Part shown: one piece after another, positions 34,832 through 43,190 of the stretch
Layout: every line of letters starts with the position of its first letter
How positions within the stretch are numbered: the first letter of the stretch is position 1
Origin: Actinomadura nitritigenes
GTDB lineage: Bacteria; Actinomycetota; Actinomycetes; Streptosporangiales; Streptosporangiaceae
DNA: 64,000 nt
Direction: 5' to 3'
Assembly (NCBI RefSeq): GCF_017573545.1
Contig: NZ_JAGEOK010000035.1
Coordinates: 1-64,000, forward strand
Program-made: the position numbers and the translations under genes
The notes under the pieces: model-generated
Database searches by the model: none
Seen by the model: the letters and a program-made list of their open reading frames with translations, nothing else
Told to the model about the DNA's origin: nothing

Positions 34832-36937
34832 ATGGGCTCCCGCGATCCGCGGGCGGGTGTCCGCGCGCTGTTCAACCCGGGCTCGATCGCGCTGGTCGGG
34901 GCGAGCGACAAGTCCGGCTGGTCGGCGAGCACGTTCGGGAACCTGCGGGCGCACGGGTTCGGCGGGCCGGTGCACCTGGTCAACCCGCGCGGCGGGCTCG
35001 TCCACGGCCATCCCGCGCACCCGAGCCTGGCGGAGCTGCCCGGTCCGGTCGACCTGGCGTACGTGATGGTGCCGACCCCCGCCGTGCTGCCGGTGCTGCG
35101 GGACGGCGCCGCGGCCGGGATCCGGAACTACGTCGTGCTGACCGCCGGGTTCGGCGAGGCGGGCGAGGACGGCGCGCGGCTGGAGGCGGAGGTCGTCGCG
35201 TTCGCGCGCGAGGCGGGGCTGACCGTCCTCGGCCCGAACGGCAACGGCTACATCAACGCGGCCGCCGGCATCACCCCCTACGGCCTGCCCGTCCCGCCGC
35301 CGCTGCTGCGCGGCCCCGTGGGCGTAGTGCTCCAGAGCGGCGCGCTGGCCAGTTCGGTGCTGGCGTTCGCGCAGGCCCGCAACATCGGGCTCAGCCTGCT
35401 CACCTCGATGGGCAACGAGTCGCTGGTCACGGTCCCCGACGTGATCGACTACCTGGTGGACGACCCGGCGACGACGGTCATCGCGCTGTTCCTGGAGTCG
35501 GTGCGGGACCCGGACGCGTTCGCGCGCGCGGCGCGGCGGGCCCTGGCGGCGGGCAAGCCGGTCGTCGCGCTGAAGATCGGGCGCAGCCGGCTGGCGTCGC
35601 GCACCGCGCGGGCCCACACCGGCGCGCTCGTCGGCGACGACGCCGTGGTCGGAGCGGCGCTCCGGCGGCTCGGCGTCGTGCGGGTCCGGTCGCTGGAGGA
35701 CCTGATCGTCACCGCGGGGCTGCTCGCGTCCGCCGGGCCGCTGCCGGGGCCCCGGATCGGCGTGGTCACCCCGTCCGGCGGCGCGTCGGAGATCATCGCC
35801 GACCGGGCCGAGGACGAGGGCCTCGACCTGCCCGCGTTCGCGCCGGAGACGGCCGCCGCGCTCGCGGAGATCCTGCCGCCGTTCGCGACCGTGCAGAACC
35901 CCCTGGACGTCACCGGGTACGTGCTCGTCGACCGGACGCTCCTCGGCCGCGCGCTGGACGTCGTCGCCGCCGATCCCGGCATCGACGCGGTGATGCTGCT
36001 GACCGACCTGCCCCGGTTCGCTCCACCCGATCCGTCGGTGCCGATGGCGACCTTCGCGGCGCACGCCCGGCGGATCGCCGCGTCGCCGCGCCCGGTCGTC
36101 GTGGTCGGGAACACGCTCACCGACGTGTCGGAGTTCGGGCGCTCGGTGCAGGAGAGGACGGGGTTCCCGCACGTCGTCGGCGGGATCGAGCACGGCGTGC
36201 ACGCGATCGGCGCGGCCGTCCGCTGGTCGGCCGCGCGGGAGCGCGCGCTCGAGCGGCGTCCTGCGGCCGGCGAGCGCGTCGCGGTGGACGGCGCGACCGG
36301 CGTGTGGGCCGAGCACCGCGCCGCCGCACTGCTCGCCGGCGCGGGGCTGCCCGTGGTGCCGTCCGAGCTCGTCGGCGGGGAGGACGCGGCGGTCGCGGCG
36401 GCGGACCGGTTCGGCTACCCGGTCGTCCTCAAGGCCGCGGCGGACGGCCTCGCGCACAAGAGCGACATCGGCGGCGTCCGCCTCGGGCTCGCCGGACCGG
36501 ACGCCGTCCGCACCGCGTACCGGGAGGTGATGGCCGCGCTCTCCGGCCGCGACGGCGCCGGGGCGCTCGTCCAGCCGCAGCGGTCGGGCGGCGTGGAGCT
36601 GCTCGCCGGGATCGTCCGCGACCCGGCCTGGGGCCTCACCCTCGCGGTCGGCCTCGGCGGCGTGTGGGTTGAGGCGCTGCGCGACTCCGCGCTGCGCCTG
36701 CTGCCGGTGGACGCGCGGGACGTCCGCGAGGCGCTCGGCGAGCTGCGCGGCGCCGCCCTGCTCCGCGGCGCGCGGGGCATGGAGCCCGCCGACCTCGACG
36801 CCGTCGCCGGCGTCGTCGCCCGGGTCGCCGCGCTCGCCGCGTCGCTCGGCGACCGCCTCGAATCGCTGGAGATCAACCCGCTCCGCGTCGACGGCGCCGA
36901 GGTCGAGATCCTCGACGCCCTCGTCACCTGGGCCTGA
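34832..36937 (+). CDS. ADP-forming acyl-CoA synthetase, fused alpha-beta
   Basis: A 701-residue NDP-forming acetate/acyl-CoA ligase. It has an N-terminal CoA-binding Rossmann domain (GSIALVGASDKSGWSAST, about 12-30), succinyl-CoA-ligase-like domains (GPNGNGYIN, GVVLQSGALASS), a phospho-histidine candidate His262 in ARAHTGALVGD, and a C-terminal ATP-grasp domain (RFGYPVVLKAAADGLAHKSDIGGV, quoted as RFGYPVVLKA and AHKSDIGGVRLG). It probably activates the acid taken up by the nearby MFS. Many homologues are acyl-CoA synthetases of unknown acid specificity. Confidence 0.9.
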   Translation: MGSRDPRAGVRALFNPGSIALVGASDKSGWSASTFGNLRAHGFGGPVHLVNPRGGLVHGHPAHPSLAELPGPVDLAYVMVPTPAVLPVLRDGAAAGIRNYVVLTAGFGEAGEDGARLEAEVVAFAREAGLTVLGPNGNGYINAAAGITPYGLPVPPPLLRGPVGVVLQSGALASSVLAFAQARNIGLSLLTSMGNESLVTVPDVIDYLVDDPATTVIALFLESVRDPDAFARAARRALAAGKPVVALKIGRSRLASRTARAHTGALVGDDAVVGAALRRLGVVRVRSLEDLIVTAGLLASAGPLPGPRIGVVTPSGGASEIIADRAEDEGLDLPAFAPETAAALAEILPPFATVQNPLDVTGYVLVDRTLLGRALDVVAADPGIDAVMLLTDLPRFAPPDPSVPMATFAAHARRIAASPRPVVVVGNTLTDVSEFGRSVQERTGFPHVVGGIEHGVHAIGAAVRWSAARERALERRPAAGERVAVDGATGVWAEHRAAALLAGAGLPVVPSELVGGEDAAVAAADRFGYPVVLKAAADGLAHKSDIGGVRLGLAGPDAVRTAYREVMAALSGRDGAGALVQPQRSGGVELLAGIVRDPAWGLTLAVGLGGVWVEALRDSALRLLPVDARDVREALGELRGAALLRGARGMEPADLDAVAGVVARVAALAASLGDRLESLEINPLRVDGAEVEILDALVTWA

Positions 36938-36948
36938 GACGCGGATCT

Positions 36949-36994
36949 GCGGCGTGCCGCCCCGATGACGGCCGGCCGAGGGACGGCACGCCGC
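36949..36994. terminator. Long hairpin between convergent CoA genes
   Basis: GCGGCGTGCCG (36949-36959) pairs perfectly with CGGCACGCCGC (36984-36994). Outer CTGAG (36934-36938) and CTCAG (36997-37001) extend the fold. It lies between the convergent ligase and thiolase genes and should stop transcription in both directions. Confidence 0.7.
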
Positions 36995-37057
36995 GGCTCA
37001 GTATCCCCCCGCGAGGGCGCCGGCGGCCCGCTCCTTCCCCGGCGCTCGGTCGACGGC

Positions 37058-38209
37058 TCAGCGATGGGAGGCCAGCACGAGGACGGCGGCGGACATGAAC
37101 ATGCCGCCGTTGCCGAGCACGACGCTGACCTCCGCGTCCGGGACCTGGGCGGCGGCCTCCTTGCGGAGCTGGCGGACGGCCTCCTGGATCGCGAACATCC
37201 CGTACATGCCGGTGTGGGTGTAGGACAGGCCGCCGCCGTTGGTGTTCAGCGGGAGGCGCCCGCCGGGCGAGGTGTGGCCTTCGGCGATGAACGCGCCCGC
37301 CTCGCCCCGCCCGACGAAACCCATGTCCTCCAGCCCGTAGATCGGCAGATGCGCGAACGCGTCGTAGATCATCAGATGGTCGACGTCGCCGTGCCCGATG
37401 CCCGCCTCGGCGAACGCGGCGCGGGACGCCCGGCGGAACGCGGCCGAGCTGGTCAGGTCGGCCATCTGCGAGATGACCGGCGACTCGGCGGACTCCCCCG
37501 CCCCCAGCAGATGGACGAGCGGGCGCCGGGTGCCGAGCGCGCGGGCATGGTCCTCGGACGTGACGACGAGCGCGCCGCCGCCGTCGGTCACCAGGCAGCA
37601 CTCCAGCAGATGGAACGGGTAGGCGACCATCCGGGACGCGAGGACGTCCTCGACGGTGATCGGGTCGCGGTACATCGCGCGCGGGTTGAGGTTCGCCCAG
37701 CGGCGCTGCGCGACGGGCACCTCGGCGAGCTGCTCGTGGGTGAGGCCGGTCTCCTTCATGTACCGCAGCGCGGTGAGGGTGAAGGCGCTCGTCGGGCCGA
37801 ACACGCCGTACGGGGCCTCGAACTGGCCGCTCAGGGAGTCGGGCGTGCGGGCGTAGCGGGGCGCGCCGACGCGCGAGCGGCCCGACTCGCCGTGCGTGAC
37901 GAGGACGGTGCGGCACATCCCGGCGCGGATCGCGGCCGCGGCGTGCCGGACGTGGAACAGGAACGACGAGCCGCCGACCTGCGTGCCGTCCAGCCAGGCG
38001 GGCTCGATCCCGAGCGAGTGCGCGATCTCCACCGGGCCGGGGGTGCCGACGGCGGCGACGCCGTCGATGTCGTCCTTGGTGAGCCCGGCGTCGGCGAGGG
38101 CGTTGCGGGCGGCCTCCAGGTGCAGCTGCCGGGTGGACCGGTCGGGCAGCCGGCCGATCCCGTCGGTCTCCGCGGCCCCGGCGATGACGATGTTCACCGG
38201 GCCGTTCAC
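37058..38209 (-). CDS. Thiolase-like protein lacking catalytic cysteines (Ltp2-like)
   Basis: A 383-residue thiolase-fold protein of the lipid-transfer-protein/SCP-x branch. Where thiolases carry the nucleophilic Cys the sequence reads TQVGGSSFLFHV, and the second Cys region reads VVLGNGGMFMSA, so both cysteines appear absent. Tyr282 (MIYDAF) and Tyr330 (GGLSYTHTG) stand at a spacing close to the two catalytic tyrosines reported for the steroid retro-aldolase Ltp2. It overlaps the DUF35 gene by GTGA (start GTG 38209) and surely works with it. A retro-aldol or other C-C cleavage is therefore as likely as thiolysis. In-frame GTG 38197 is an alternative start. Confidence 0.82.
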   Translation of the reverse strand: MNGPVNIVIAGAAETDGIGRLPDRSTRQLHLEAARNALADAGLTKDDIDGVAAVGTPGPVEIAHSLGIEPAWLDGTQVGGSSFLFHVRHAAAAIRAGMCRTVLVTHGESGRSRVGAPRYARTPDSLSGQFEAPYGVFGPTSAFTLTALRYMKETGLTHEQLAEVPVAQRRWANLNPRAMYRDPITVEDVLASRMVAYPFHLLECCLVTDGGGALVVTSEDHARALGTRRPLVHLLGAGESAESPVISQMADLTSSAAFRRASRAAFAEAGIGHGDVDHLMIYDAFAHLPIYGLEDMGFVGRGEAGAFIAEGHTSPGGRLPLNTNGGGLSYTHTGMYGMFAIQEAVRQLRKEAAAQVPDAEVSVVLGNGGMFMSAAVLVLASHR

Positions 38210-38637
38210 CGGGCCTCCGCGGGGGCGAAGAGCGGGAGGCACACGTCGCCGCGCTGCTCGAAGACGACCCGGAGCGGCAGGTCGAGGGGCAGGTGCTCGG
38301 GGTCGGCGGGGACGCCGACGAGGTTGCTCATCATCCGGACGCCCTCCTCGAGTTCCACGATGGCGATGACGTAGGGCGCCTCGTCCTCGAAGCCGGGCGC
38401 CGGGCGATGGTTGATCACGTACGAGTGGAGGGTGGCGCGCCCGGTGGCGGTCACCCAGGCGACGTCGCCGGACCCGCAGTGCGGGCAGGCGGGGCGGGGA
38501 TAGAAGAAGTGCCGGCCGCAGCCGCGGCAGCGCTGGACGCGCAGCTCCCCGGCGGCGGTGCCGTCCCAGAACGGCCGGGTGTCGGGGGTGGGCCGCGGGA
38601 CGGCCTTGGCCGGTGCGGGCCTGGAGGCGGTGGACAT
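38206..38637 (-). CDS. DUF35 Zn-ribbon/OB-fold partner protein
   Basis: A 143-residue protein with an N-terminal helix (RPFWDGTAAGELRVQRC), a zinc ribbon (Cys37, Cys40, Cys51, Cys54 in CRGCGRHFFYPRPACPHC) and a C-terminal OB-fold that would bind the CoA moiety. DUF35 proteins form obligate complexes with thiolase-like enzymes, for example ChsH2-Ltp2 in steroid degradation. It is the first gene of the DUF35-thiolase operon and begins 20 bases downstream of an operator cluster. Confidence 0.9.
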   Translation of the reverse strand: MSTASRPAPAKAVPRPTPDTRPFWDGTAAGELRVQRCRGCGRHFFYPRPACPHCGSGDVAWVTATGRATLHSYVINHRPAPGFEDEAPYVIAIVELEEGVRMMSNLVGVPADPEHLPLDLPLRVVFEQRGDVCLPLFAPAEAR

Positions 38638-38656
38638 CGCCCTCCTCGGAATAGTT

Positions 38657-38722
38657 CTAGATCGAGATTCTAGAACTTAGCTCTGGAAAATTTAAGGACC
38701 CGAACCTAGAGTTCGCTTCAAG
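38657..38722. promoter_or_regulatory. CTAGAA-N5-TTCTAG operator cluster (locus C)
   Basis: CTAGAT-N5-TTCTAG (38657-38673, one mismatch) overlaps CTAGAA-N5-CTCTGG (38670-38686, two mismatches). A further CTAGAG-N5-TTCAAG (38706-38722, two mismatches) lies nearer the MFS gene. The overlap by four bases at the shared CTAG is the same geometry as at locus B. The cluster sits between the divergent DUF35-thiolase operon and the MFS gene. Confidence 0.72.
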
Positions 38723-38771
38723 AACCACCGGGCCCGAAAGCCCCCCGCCGGGACAACCGGAAAGAGGTGCC

Positions 38772-40280
38772 ATGACCACCCTCGATCACCCGGCCGCCCC
38801 CGAGTCCAGAGCCGCGATCGACCGCCTCTGGAAGCGCGACCTCGACCGCTACCCCGACACCGGCCCCCGCGTGTGGTACCTCGCGGTGGTCGTCCTCGCC
38901 ACGATCGTCCTCTACTGCGAGCAGTACGTGACCGGCGGCGTGGCGCCGCTGGTGCTCGCCCACTTCGAGATGTCGTTCCTCTTCTACGTGAACGCGCTGG
39001 TCGTCGGGGGTCTGCTCGGCGCGTTCGGTGCCCTCGCCGCCGGGCTGTGCGACAAATGGGGGCGCGCCAACCTGGTCGCCTACGGGCTCGGCGTCACGGG
39101 GGTGCTGACGCTGCTGCTCCCCTCGATGCCGAACAAGTGGGCGTTCGTCGTCCTGCTGACGGTCATCGGGATGGTCGAGGGCGTGATCCTGGTGGCCACG
39201 CCCGCCCTGGTCCGGGACTTCTCCCCGCAGCTCGGCCGCGCGTCCGCGATGGGCTTCTGGACGCTCGGCCCGGTCGTGGCGAGCCTCGTCGTCAGCTTCG
39301 TCGCGAACCGGACGCTGGAGCGGTTCGACAACAGCTGGGCCAGCCAGTACTACATCATGGGCGCCTTCGGGCTCGTCGTGTTCGCGATCGCGCTCGGCGG
39401 CCTGCGGGAGCTGAACCCGGGCCTGCGCAGCCAGGTCATGGTCAGCGCCGAGGACCGCGCGAAGGTGGAGGCGCGCGCGGCGCAGGCCGAGGCGAGCGCA
39501 GACCTCGGCCGGCCGTGGGCGCAGATGCTCAAGCTCGACATCCTCGCCCCGGCGATCGGTGTCTCGATCTTCCTGATCATCTACTACACCGCGGTCGGGT
39601 TCTTCACCATCTACCTGACCACCACGTTCGGGTTCACCACGTCCCGCGCCAACGGCATCAACACCTGGTACTGGGCGATGGACGCGATCGCGCTGGTGGT
39701 CGTCGGGCTCGTGTCCGACCGGCTGCGGGTGCGCAAGCCGTTCATGGCCGGCGGGACCGTCCTCGCGGTCGTCATGACGTACGTGTTCCTGACCCGCGCC
39801 ACCCATCCGCACACGAGCTTCGCGGCGCTCGCGACCATCGTCAGCCTGCTGGCGGTCGGCCTCGCGATCGCGTACGCGCCGTGGATGGCCGCGTTCACCG
39901 AGACGATCGAGCGGCGCAACCCGGCGCTGATGGCGCACGGGCTGGCCGTCTGGGGCTGGACGACCCGGATCGCGGTCGCCGGCTCGGTGTTCGCGCTCCA
40001 GTACGTGGTGAGCAGCGCGAACACCCTGGTCAGCGCCCCCGAGAAGCTCGCGGAGGCGAAGGCGGCGCAGCAGGCGGGCCACGCGCCGCCGGCGGGGCTG
40101 CTGCACCAGCTCGCCGACATCAAGCAGGCGGCGGCGGACGCCCCGCACCAGTGGCAGCACTGGTGGTGGGTGTGCATCGCCGCCCAGGTGCTGTTCTTCG
40201 CGCTGATGCTGCCGCTCGCCGGGCGGTGGAGCCCGCGCGCCGCGAAGGCCGACCTGGAGGCGGCCGAAGCCGGGAAGTAG
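38772..40280 (+). CDS. MFS transporter of the acyl-CoA regulon
   Basis: A 502-residue major facilitator with about 12 membrane spans and a central cytoplasmic loop (about 215-250). Conserved loops include GLCDKWGRANLVAYG between spans 2 and 3 and LVSDRLRVRKPFMAGG between spans 8 and 9. The extra C-terminal stretch (about 415-465, Ala/Gln/His-rich) is an insertion before the last span. It is divergent from the DUF35-thiolase operon and shares its operators, so it probably imports the substrate of that pathway. An RBS-like GGAAAGAGG lies 5 bases upstream. Confidence 0.88.
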   Translation: MTTLDHPAAPESRAAIDRLWKRDLDRYPDTGPRVWYLAVVVLATIVLYCEQYVTGGVAPLVLAHFEMSFLFYVNALVVGGLLGAFGALAAGLCDKWGRANLVAYGLGVTGVLTLLLPSMPNKWAFVVLLTVIGMVEGVILVATPALVRDFSPQLGRASAMGFWTLGPVVASLVVSFVANRTLERFDNSWASQYYIMGAFGLVVFAIALGGLRELNPGLRSQVMVSAEDRAKVEARAAQAEASADLGRPWAQMLKLDILAPAIGVSIFLIIYYTAVGFFTIYLTTTFGFTTSRANGINTWYWAMDAIALVVVGLVSDRLRVRKPFMAGGTVLAVVMTYVFLTRATHPHTSFAALATIVSLLAVGLAIAYAPWMAAFTETIERRNPALMAHGLAVWGWTTRIAVAGSVFALQYVVSSANTLVSAPEKLAEAKAAQQAGHAPPAGLLHQLADIKQAAADAPHQWQHWWWVCIAAQVLFFALMLPLAGRWSPRAAKADLEAAEAGK

Positions 40281-40292
40281 GAGGTGCCGCGC

Positions 40293-40327
40293 GGCCGTCC
40301 CGCGGGCCCTCGGCCTGCGGGGCGGCC
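40293..40327. terminator. Hairpin between convergent genes
   Basis: GGCCGTCCCGC (40293-40303) pairs with GCGGGGCGGCC (40317-40327), with one T-G wobble, between the MFS stop and the stop of the 931-residue gene. It is likely a bidirectional terminator. Confidence 0.6.
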
Positions 40328-40328
40328 G

Positions 40329-43124
40329 TCAGTGGTGCGCGTGGGCGCGGGCCCACAGGGCCGTCCAGCCGCCCGCGCCGAGCCAGGACGCGGGGACGCG
40401 CAGTCCCCGCCCGGCCACCGCGTCCCAGAAGGAGCCGGTGTCGGCGCCGAGCTCGGCGGCGTCGGGCAGCGCGCGCCGCCACGGGCCGTCCTCGTCCTTG
40501 AGGGTGGTCGCCGGGTAGCCGGGCACGTGGACCTTGCGCGGCGGGACGACGCCCGCGAGCGGGATCTCCGGCGCGGCGCAGGTCACCAGGACGGTCAGCG
40601 CGCACAGCAGCGGCTCGGTCGTCCGGTGCCCAACCGCGCGGGCGACGACCGGGTCGTCCCGCACCGCCAGCCGCCCGATCGCCGCGCGGACGCGCCGCCC
40701 GACGAGGTCGAGCGCGTACGGGCCGGCGATCGCGGGCCCCGCGACGAGCCTGCGCAGCGTCTTCGGCAGCGGCGGCTCGCCGAGCAGCAGCGGAAGCCGG
40801 TCGTAGCGCTCGCGGAGCACCGGGTCCAGGCCGCCGAGCGCGGCGGCGAGCGGCCGCGCCCCCGTCGCCTCCCACAGCCGGACGAGAGGGACGGCCCGGG
40901 TGTCGAGCGCGCGGCGGACCGCGGCGGTGAGCTGCGCGGACCCGAGCCGGCGCAGCCTGGTGAGCGCCGCGTCCGGCGGGGTCGCGGCGAGCGCGGCGAA
41001 CACCTCCAGGACCGCGGCGCCGGACGCGTCCCACTCCGCGCGGGCGAGGTCGCCGAGCACCGGCCCCACCTCCTCGACCAGGCGCGGTGCGGCGCGCCGC
41101 CGCGCCGGCCGGGCGGGCGGGACCTCCTCCGTTACCGGCGCCTCGGGCGGGCGGGTGCCGGGAAGGGCGTCCACCCACGCGCGGAACGCGCGGTCCAGCT
41201 CCTCGCCGGGCGCCTCGTTGAACCGCGCCGCGATCTCCGAGACCCGCCAGCCGCGCGACTGCGGCCGCAGCGGGCTGATCTCCGCGTTGGCGACGAGGAC
41301 GCCCTTGCCGTCGTAGAGGCCGAGCAGGGCGACGCGTCCGTCGCGGGCGTCGTCGATGTACGCGGGCCCGGCGATGCAGTTGCCCATGTAGTCCGACCAC
41401 TCGGCCAGGTCGCGCGCGCTGCGGGCCACCCGCACCCGGACGGCCGCGCCGGGCACGGCCGCCCCGTCGGCGGCGGCCACGGGCGGCGGCACCTGGAACC
41501 CGCCGGTCAGCGCCGCGCTGATCGCCGTTCCGGCGGCCAGCCCCTCGGTGAACGCGGTCCAGGTGCGCGCGCCCTTCGGCGGGACGCCGCCGAGTTCGAC
41601 GAGCTGCGCGGCGCCGGACACGGCGAGCGTCACCGAGCCGAGCCGGGGCGTGAGCGGCTCGGGGTCCTCCGGCGGCGGGTCGTGGTCGAACCAGGGGGCG
41701 CCGGTGCCGTCCACCGAGCGCGCCGCGTCGTGCCCGTGCAGCTGGGCGAGCGCGTCGATCAGGTCGACGTACCAGAGCAGGTCGCCGGCGAGCTCCTCGC
41801 GGTCGCGCAGCGGTTCGCGGTCGCCGAGGAGCGGGCCGGTCCACGGCGGGATGCCGTCCCAACCGGCTGGCGGGCGCGCGGCGCCGTACCCGGCCGCGTC
41901 GCGCCAGGCCCCCAGGCCGGTCGCCCCCCAGTCACGGAGCACGTCGCCGCGCTGCCCGATCATCCGCTCCATCACCGTCTCGACGGTCTCGATGACGAGG
42001 AGGGCGAACTCCCGCGCGCGCGTCAGCCTCGGCTTGACGAAGCCGACGAGCCGCGCGTCGACCGGTCCCCCGGCGGACAGCCTGCGGTGGATCTCGCCGG
42101 CGTGGACGGTGGGCCGGGAGGGCAGCCCGCCGTCGCGGCGGCGGCCGTCGCCCCACGCGGGGCACTGCTCGACGACGGCGGCGATGAGGGGCGCGGAGCG
42201 CGCCAGGCCCTCCTCGTAGCCGTGGTCGGCGACCGCGACGGCGGTCCGGAGCAGCGCGGTGGCGGCGATCGCGTCCTCGAACATCCGGACGAGCTGCTCG
42301 TGCCAGTAGCCGTCGGGCGGGATCCACCGCGCGGCGTCGGCGAGCGTGGGCTCGCCGACGCCCAGCGTCCGCGTCATCCAGCCGACGACCAGCTCGTCCT
42401 CGTGGCGGGCGCGGCGTTCGCGCAGGTCGGAGAGGCGGTCGCGGCGGCCCTGCGTGGCCATGCGGCGGGCGCGGCGGGCCGACCGGTCCCGCTGGTCGAG
42501 GACCAGCGACCACAGGTCGAGGAGCAGGTCGAGCCGGCGCGGGCGCGGCACCCCCTCGAACGCCCGGCCGAGGTATCCGGCGAGCACGGACGGCGCGCCC
42601 GGCACGGCGTCGTCGGGGCCGTCCAGGCCGAGGACGCGCTCCAGCTGCTCGGGCCCGAGCACGTCGCTCGCGGCGGACGCCAGATGCAGCGCGGCCCACC
42701 GCCCGTCCCCGGCCGCCTTCGCCGCCGCCGCGCCCACCCGCCGGGTGACCGACGGGCCGAACAGGGCGACGAGGAACCCGGCCCGGTCGCCCAGCCGTCC
42801 CGCGTTCTCCAGCCCGAGCGCCCGCAGCGCGGCGAGGACCGCGTCGCGCTGGTCGCCGCGCGCCCCGTCCAGCCGGGCCGACCGGAACCCGTCGCCGAGG
42901 TCGACGCCCGCGCCGGCGGCCGCCGGCCCGCCCGCGCCGACCAGCGCGGACAGCTCGGCGAGCGCGCGCCGGACGTCCTCGTCGGCGGCATCGGCGGGGC
43001 CCAGTGCGACGGCCGCGCCGGGCGGCGCGGACGGGCCGCCGGTGACCCGCTCCGGACCGGACGGACGGGCCGTCCACGCGGCCAGGTCCGTGGCCACCAC
43101 ACCACCCGCGAGCCGAACCTTCAC
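40329..43124 (-). CDS. Large protein of unknown function with PcfJ-like segment
   Basis: A 931-residue cytoplasmic protein that I cannot assign to a characterised family. Most of it looks helical and Ala/Arg/Leu-rich. At about residues 568-650 there is a segment resembling the PcfJ-like domain: SARDLAEWSDYMGNCIAGPA with Cys583, then glycine-rich strands (RVALLGLYDGKG, VLVANAEIS) and GWRVSEIAARFNEAP. A Pro/Arg-rich linker follows near 670-690, and a second helical region runs to the end. There is no signal peptide or obvious nucleotide-binding motif. It converges with the MFS gene and follows the M20 peptidase gene by 66 bases in the same direction, with no clear functional link to either. Confidence 0.75.
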   Translation of the reverse strand: MKVRLAGGVVATDLAAWTARPSGPERVTGGPSAPPGAAVALGPADAADEDVRRALAELSALVGAGGPAAAGAGVDLGDGFRSARLDGARGDQRDAVLAALRALGLENAGRLGDRAGFLVALFGPSVTRRVGAAAAKAAGDGRWAALHLASAASDVLGPEQLERVLGLDGPDDAVPGAPSVLAGYLGRAFEGVPRPRRLDLLLDLWSLVLDQRDRSARRARRMATQGRRDRLSDLRERRARHEDELVVGWMTRTLGVGEPTLADAARWIPPDGYWHEQLVRMFEDAIAATALLRTAVAVADHGYEEGLARSAPLIAAVVEQCPAWGDGRRRDGGLPSRPTVHAGEIHRRLSAGGPVDARLVGFVKPRLTRAREFALLVIETVETVMERMIGQRGDVLRDWGATGLGAWRDAAGYGAARPPAGWDGIPPWTGPLLGDREPLRDREELAGDLLWYVDLIDALAQLHGHDAARSVDGTGAPWFDHDPPPEDPEPLTPRLGSVTLAVSGAAQLVELGGVPPKGARTWTAFTEGLAAGTAISAALTGGFQVPPPVAAADGAAVPGAAVRVRVARSARDLAEWSDYMGNCIAGPAYIDDARDGRVALLGLYDGKGVLVANAEISPLRPQSRGWRVSEIAARFNEAPGEELDRAFRAWVDALPGTRPPEAPVTEEVPPARPARRRAAPRLVEEVGPVLGDLARAEWDASGAAVLEVFAALAATPPDAALTRLRRLGSAQLTAAVRRALDTRAVPLVRLWEATGARPLAAALGGLDPVLRERYDRLPLLLGEPPLPKTLRRLVAGPAIAGPYALDLVGRRVRAAIGRLAVRDDPVVARAVGHRTTEPLLCALTVLVTCAAPEIPLAGVVPPRKVHVPGYPATTLKDEDGPWRRALPDAAELGADTGSFWDAVAGRGLRVPASWLGAGGWTALWARAHAHH

Positions 43125-43190
43125 GCCGGTGATTCTGCTCGTCCCGCCCCGTCCCGTCGACCCGGTTTCTGCCGGTTCGCCGCTTCGGGG

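Noticed and set aside
37058..38209. Simple acetyl-CoA acetyltransferase (FadA-type thiolase)
   Set aside because: Both canonical cysteines appear absent, and a DUF35 gene is translationally coupled.
18229..38722. The CTAGAA-N5-TTCTAG sites as KstR (cholesterol regulon) operators
   Set aside because: The KstR consensus has inward AAC and GTT separated by two bases (TNNAACNNGTTNNA). The centre and spacing here do not fit, so I treat it as a different operator.
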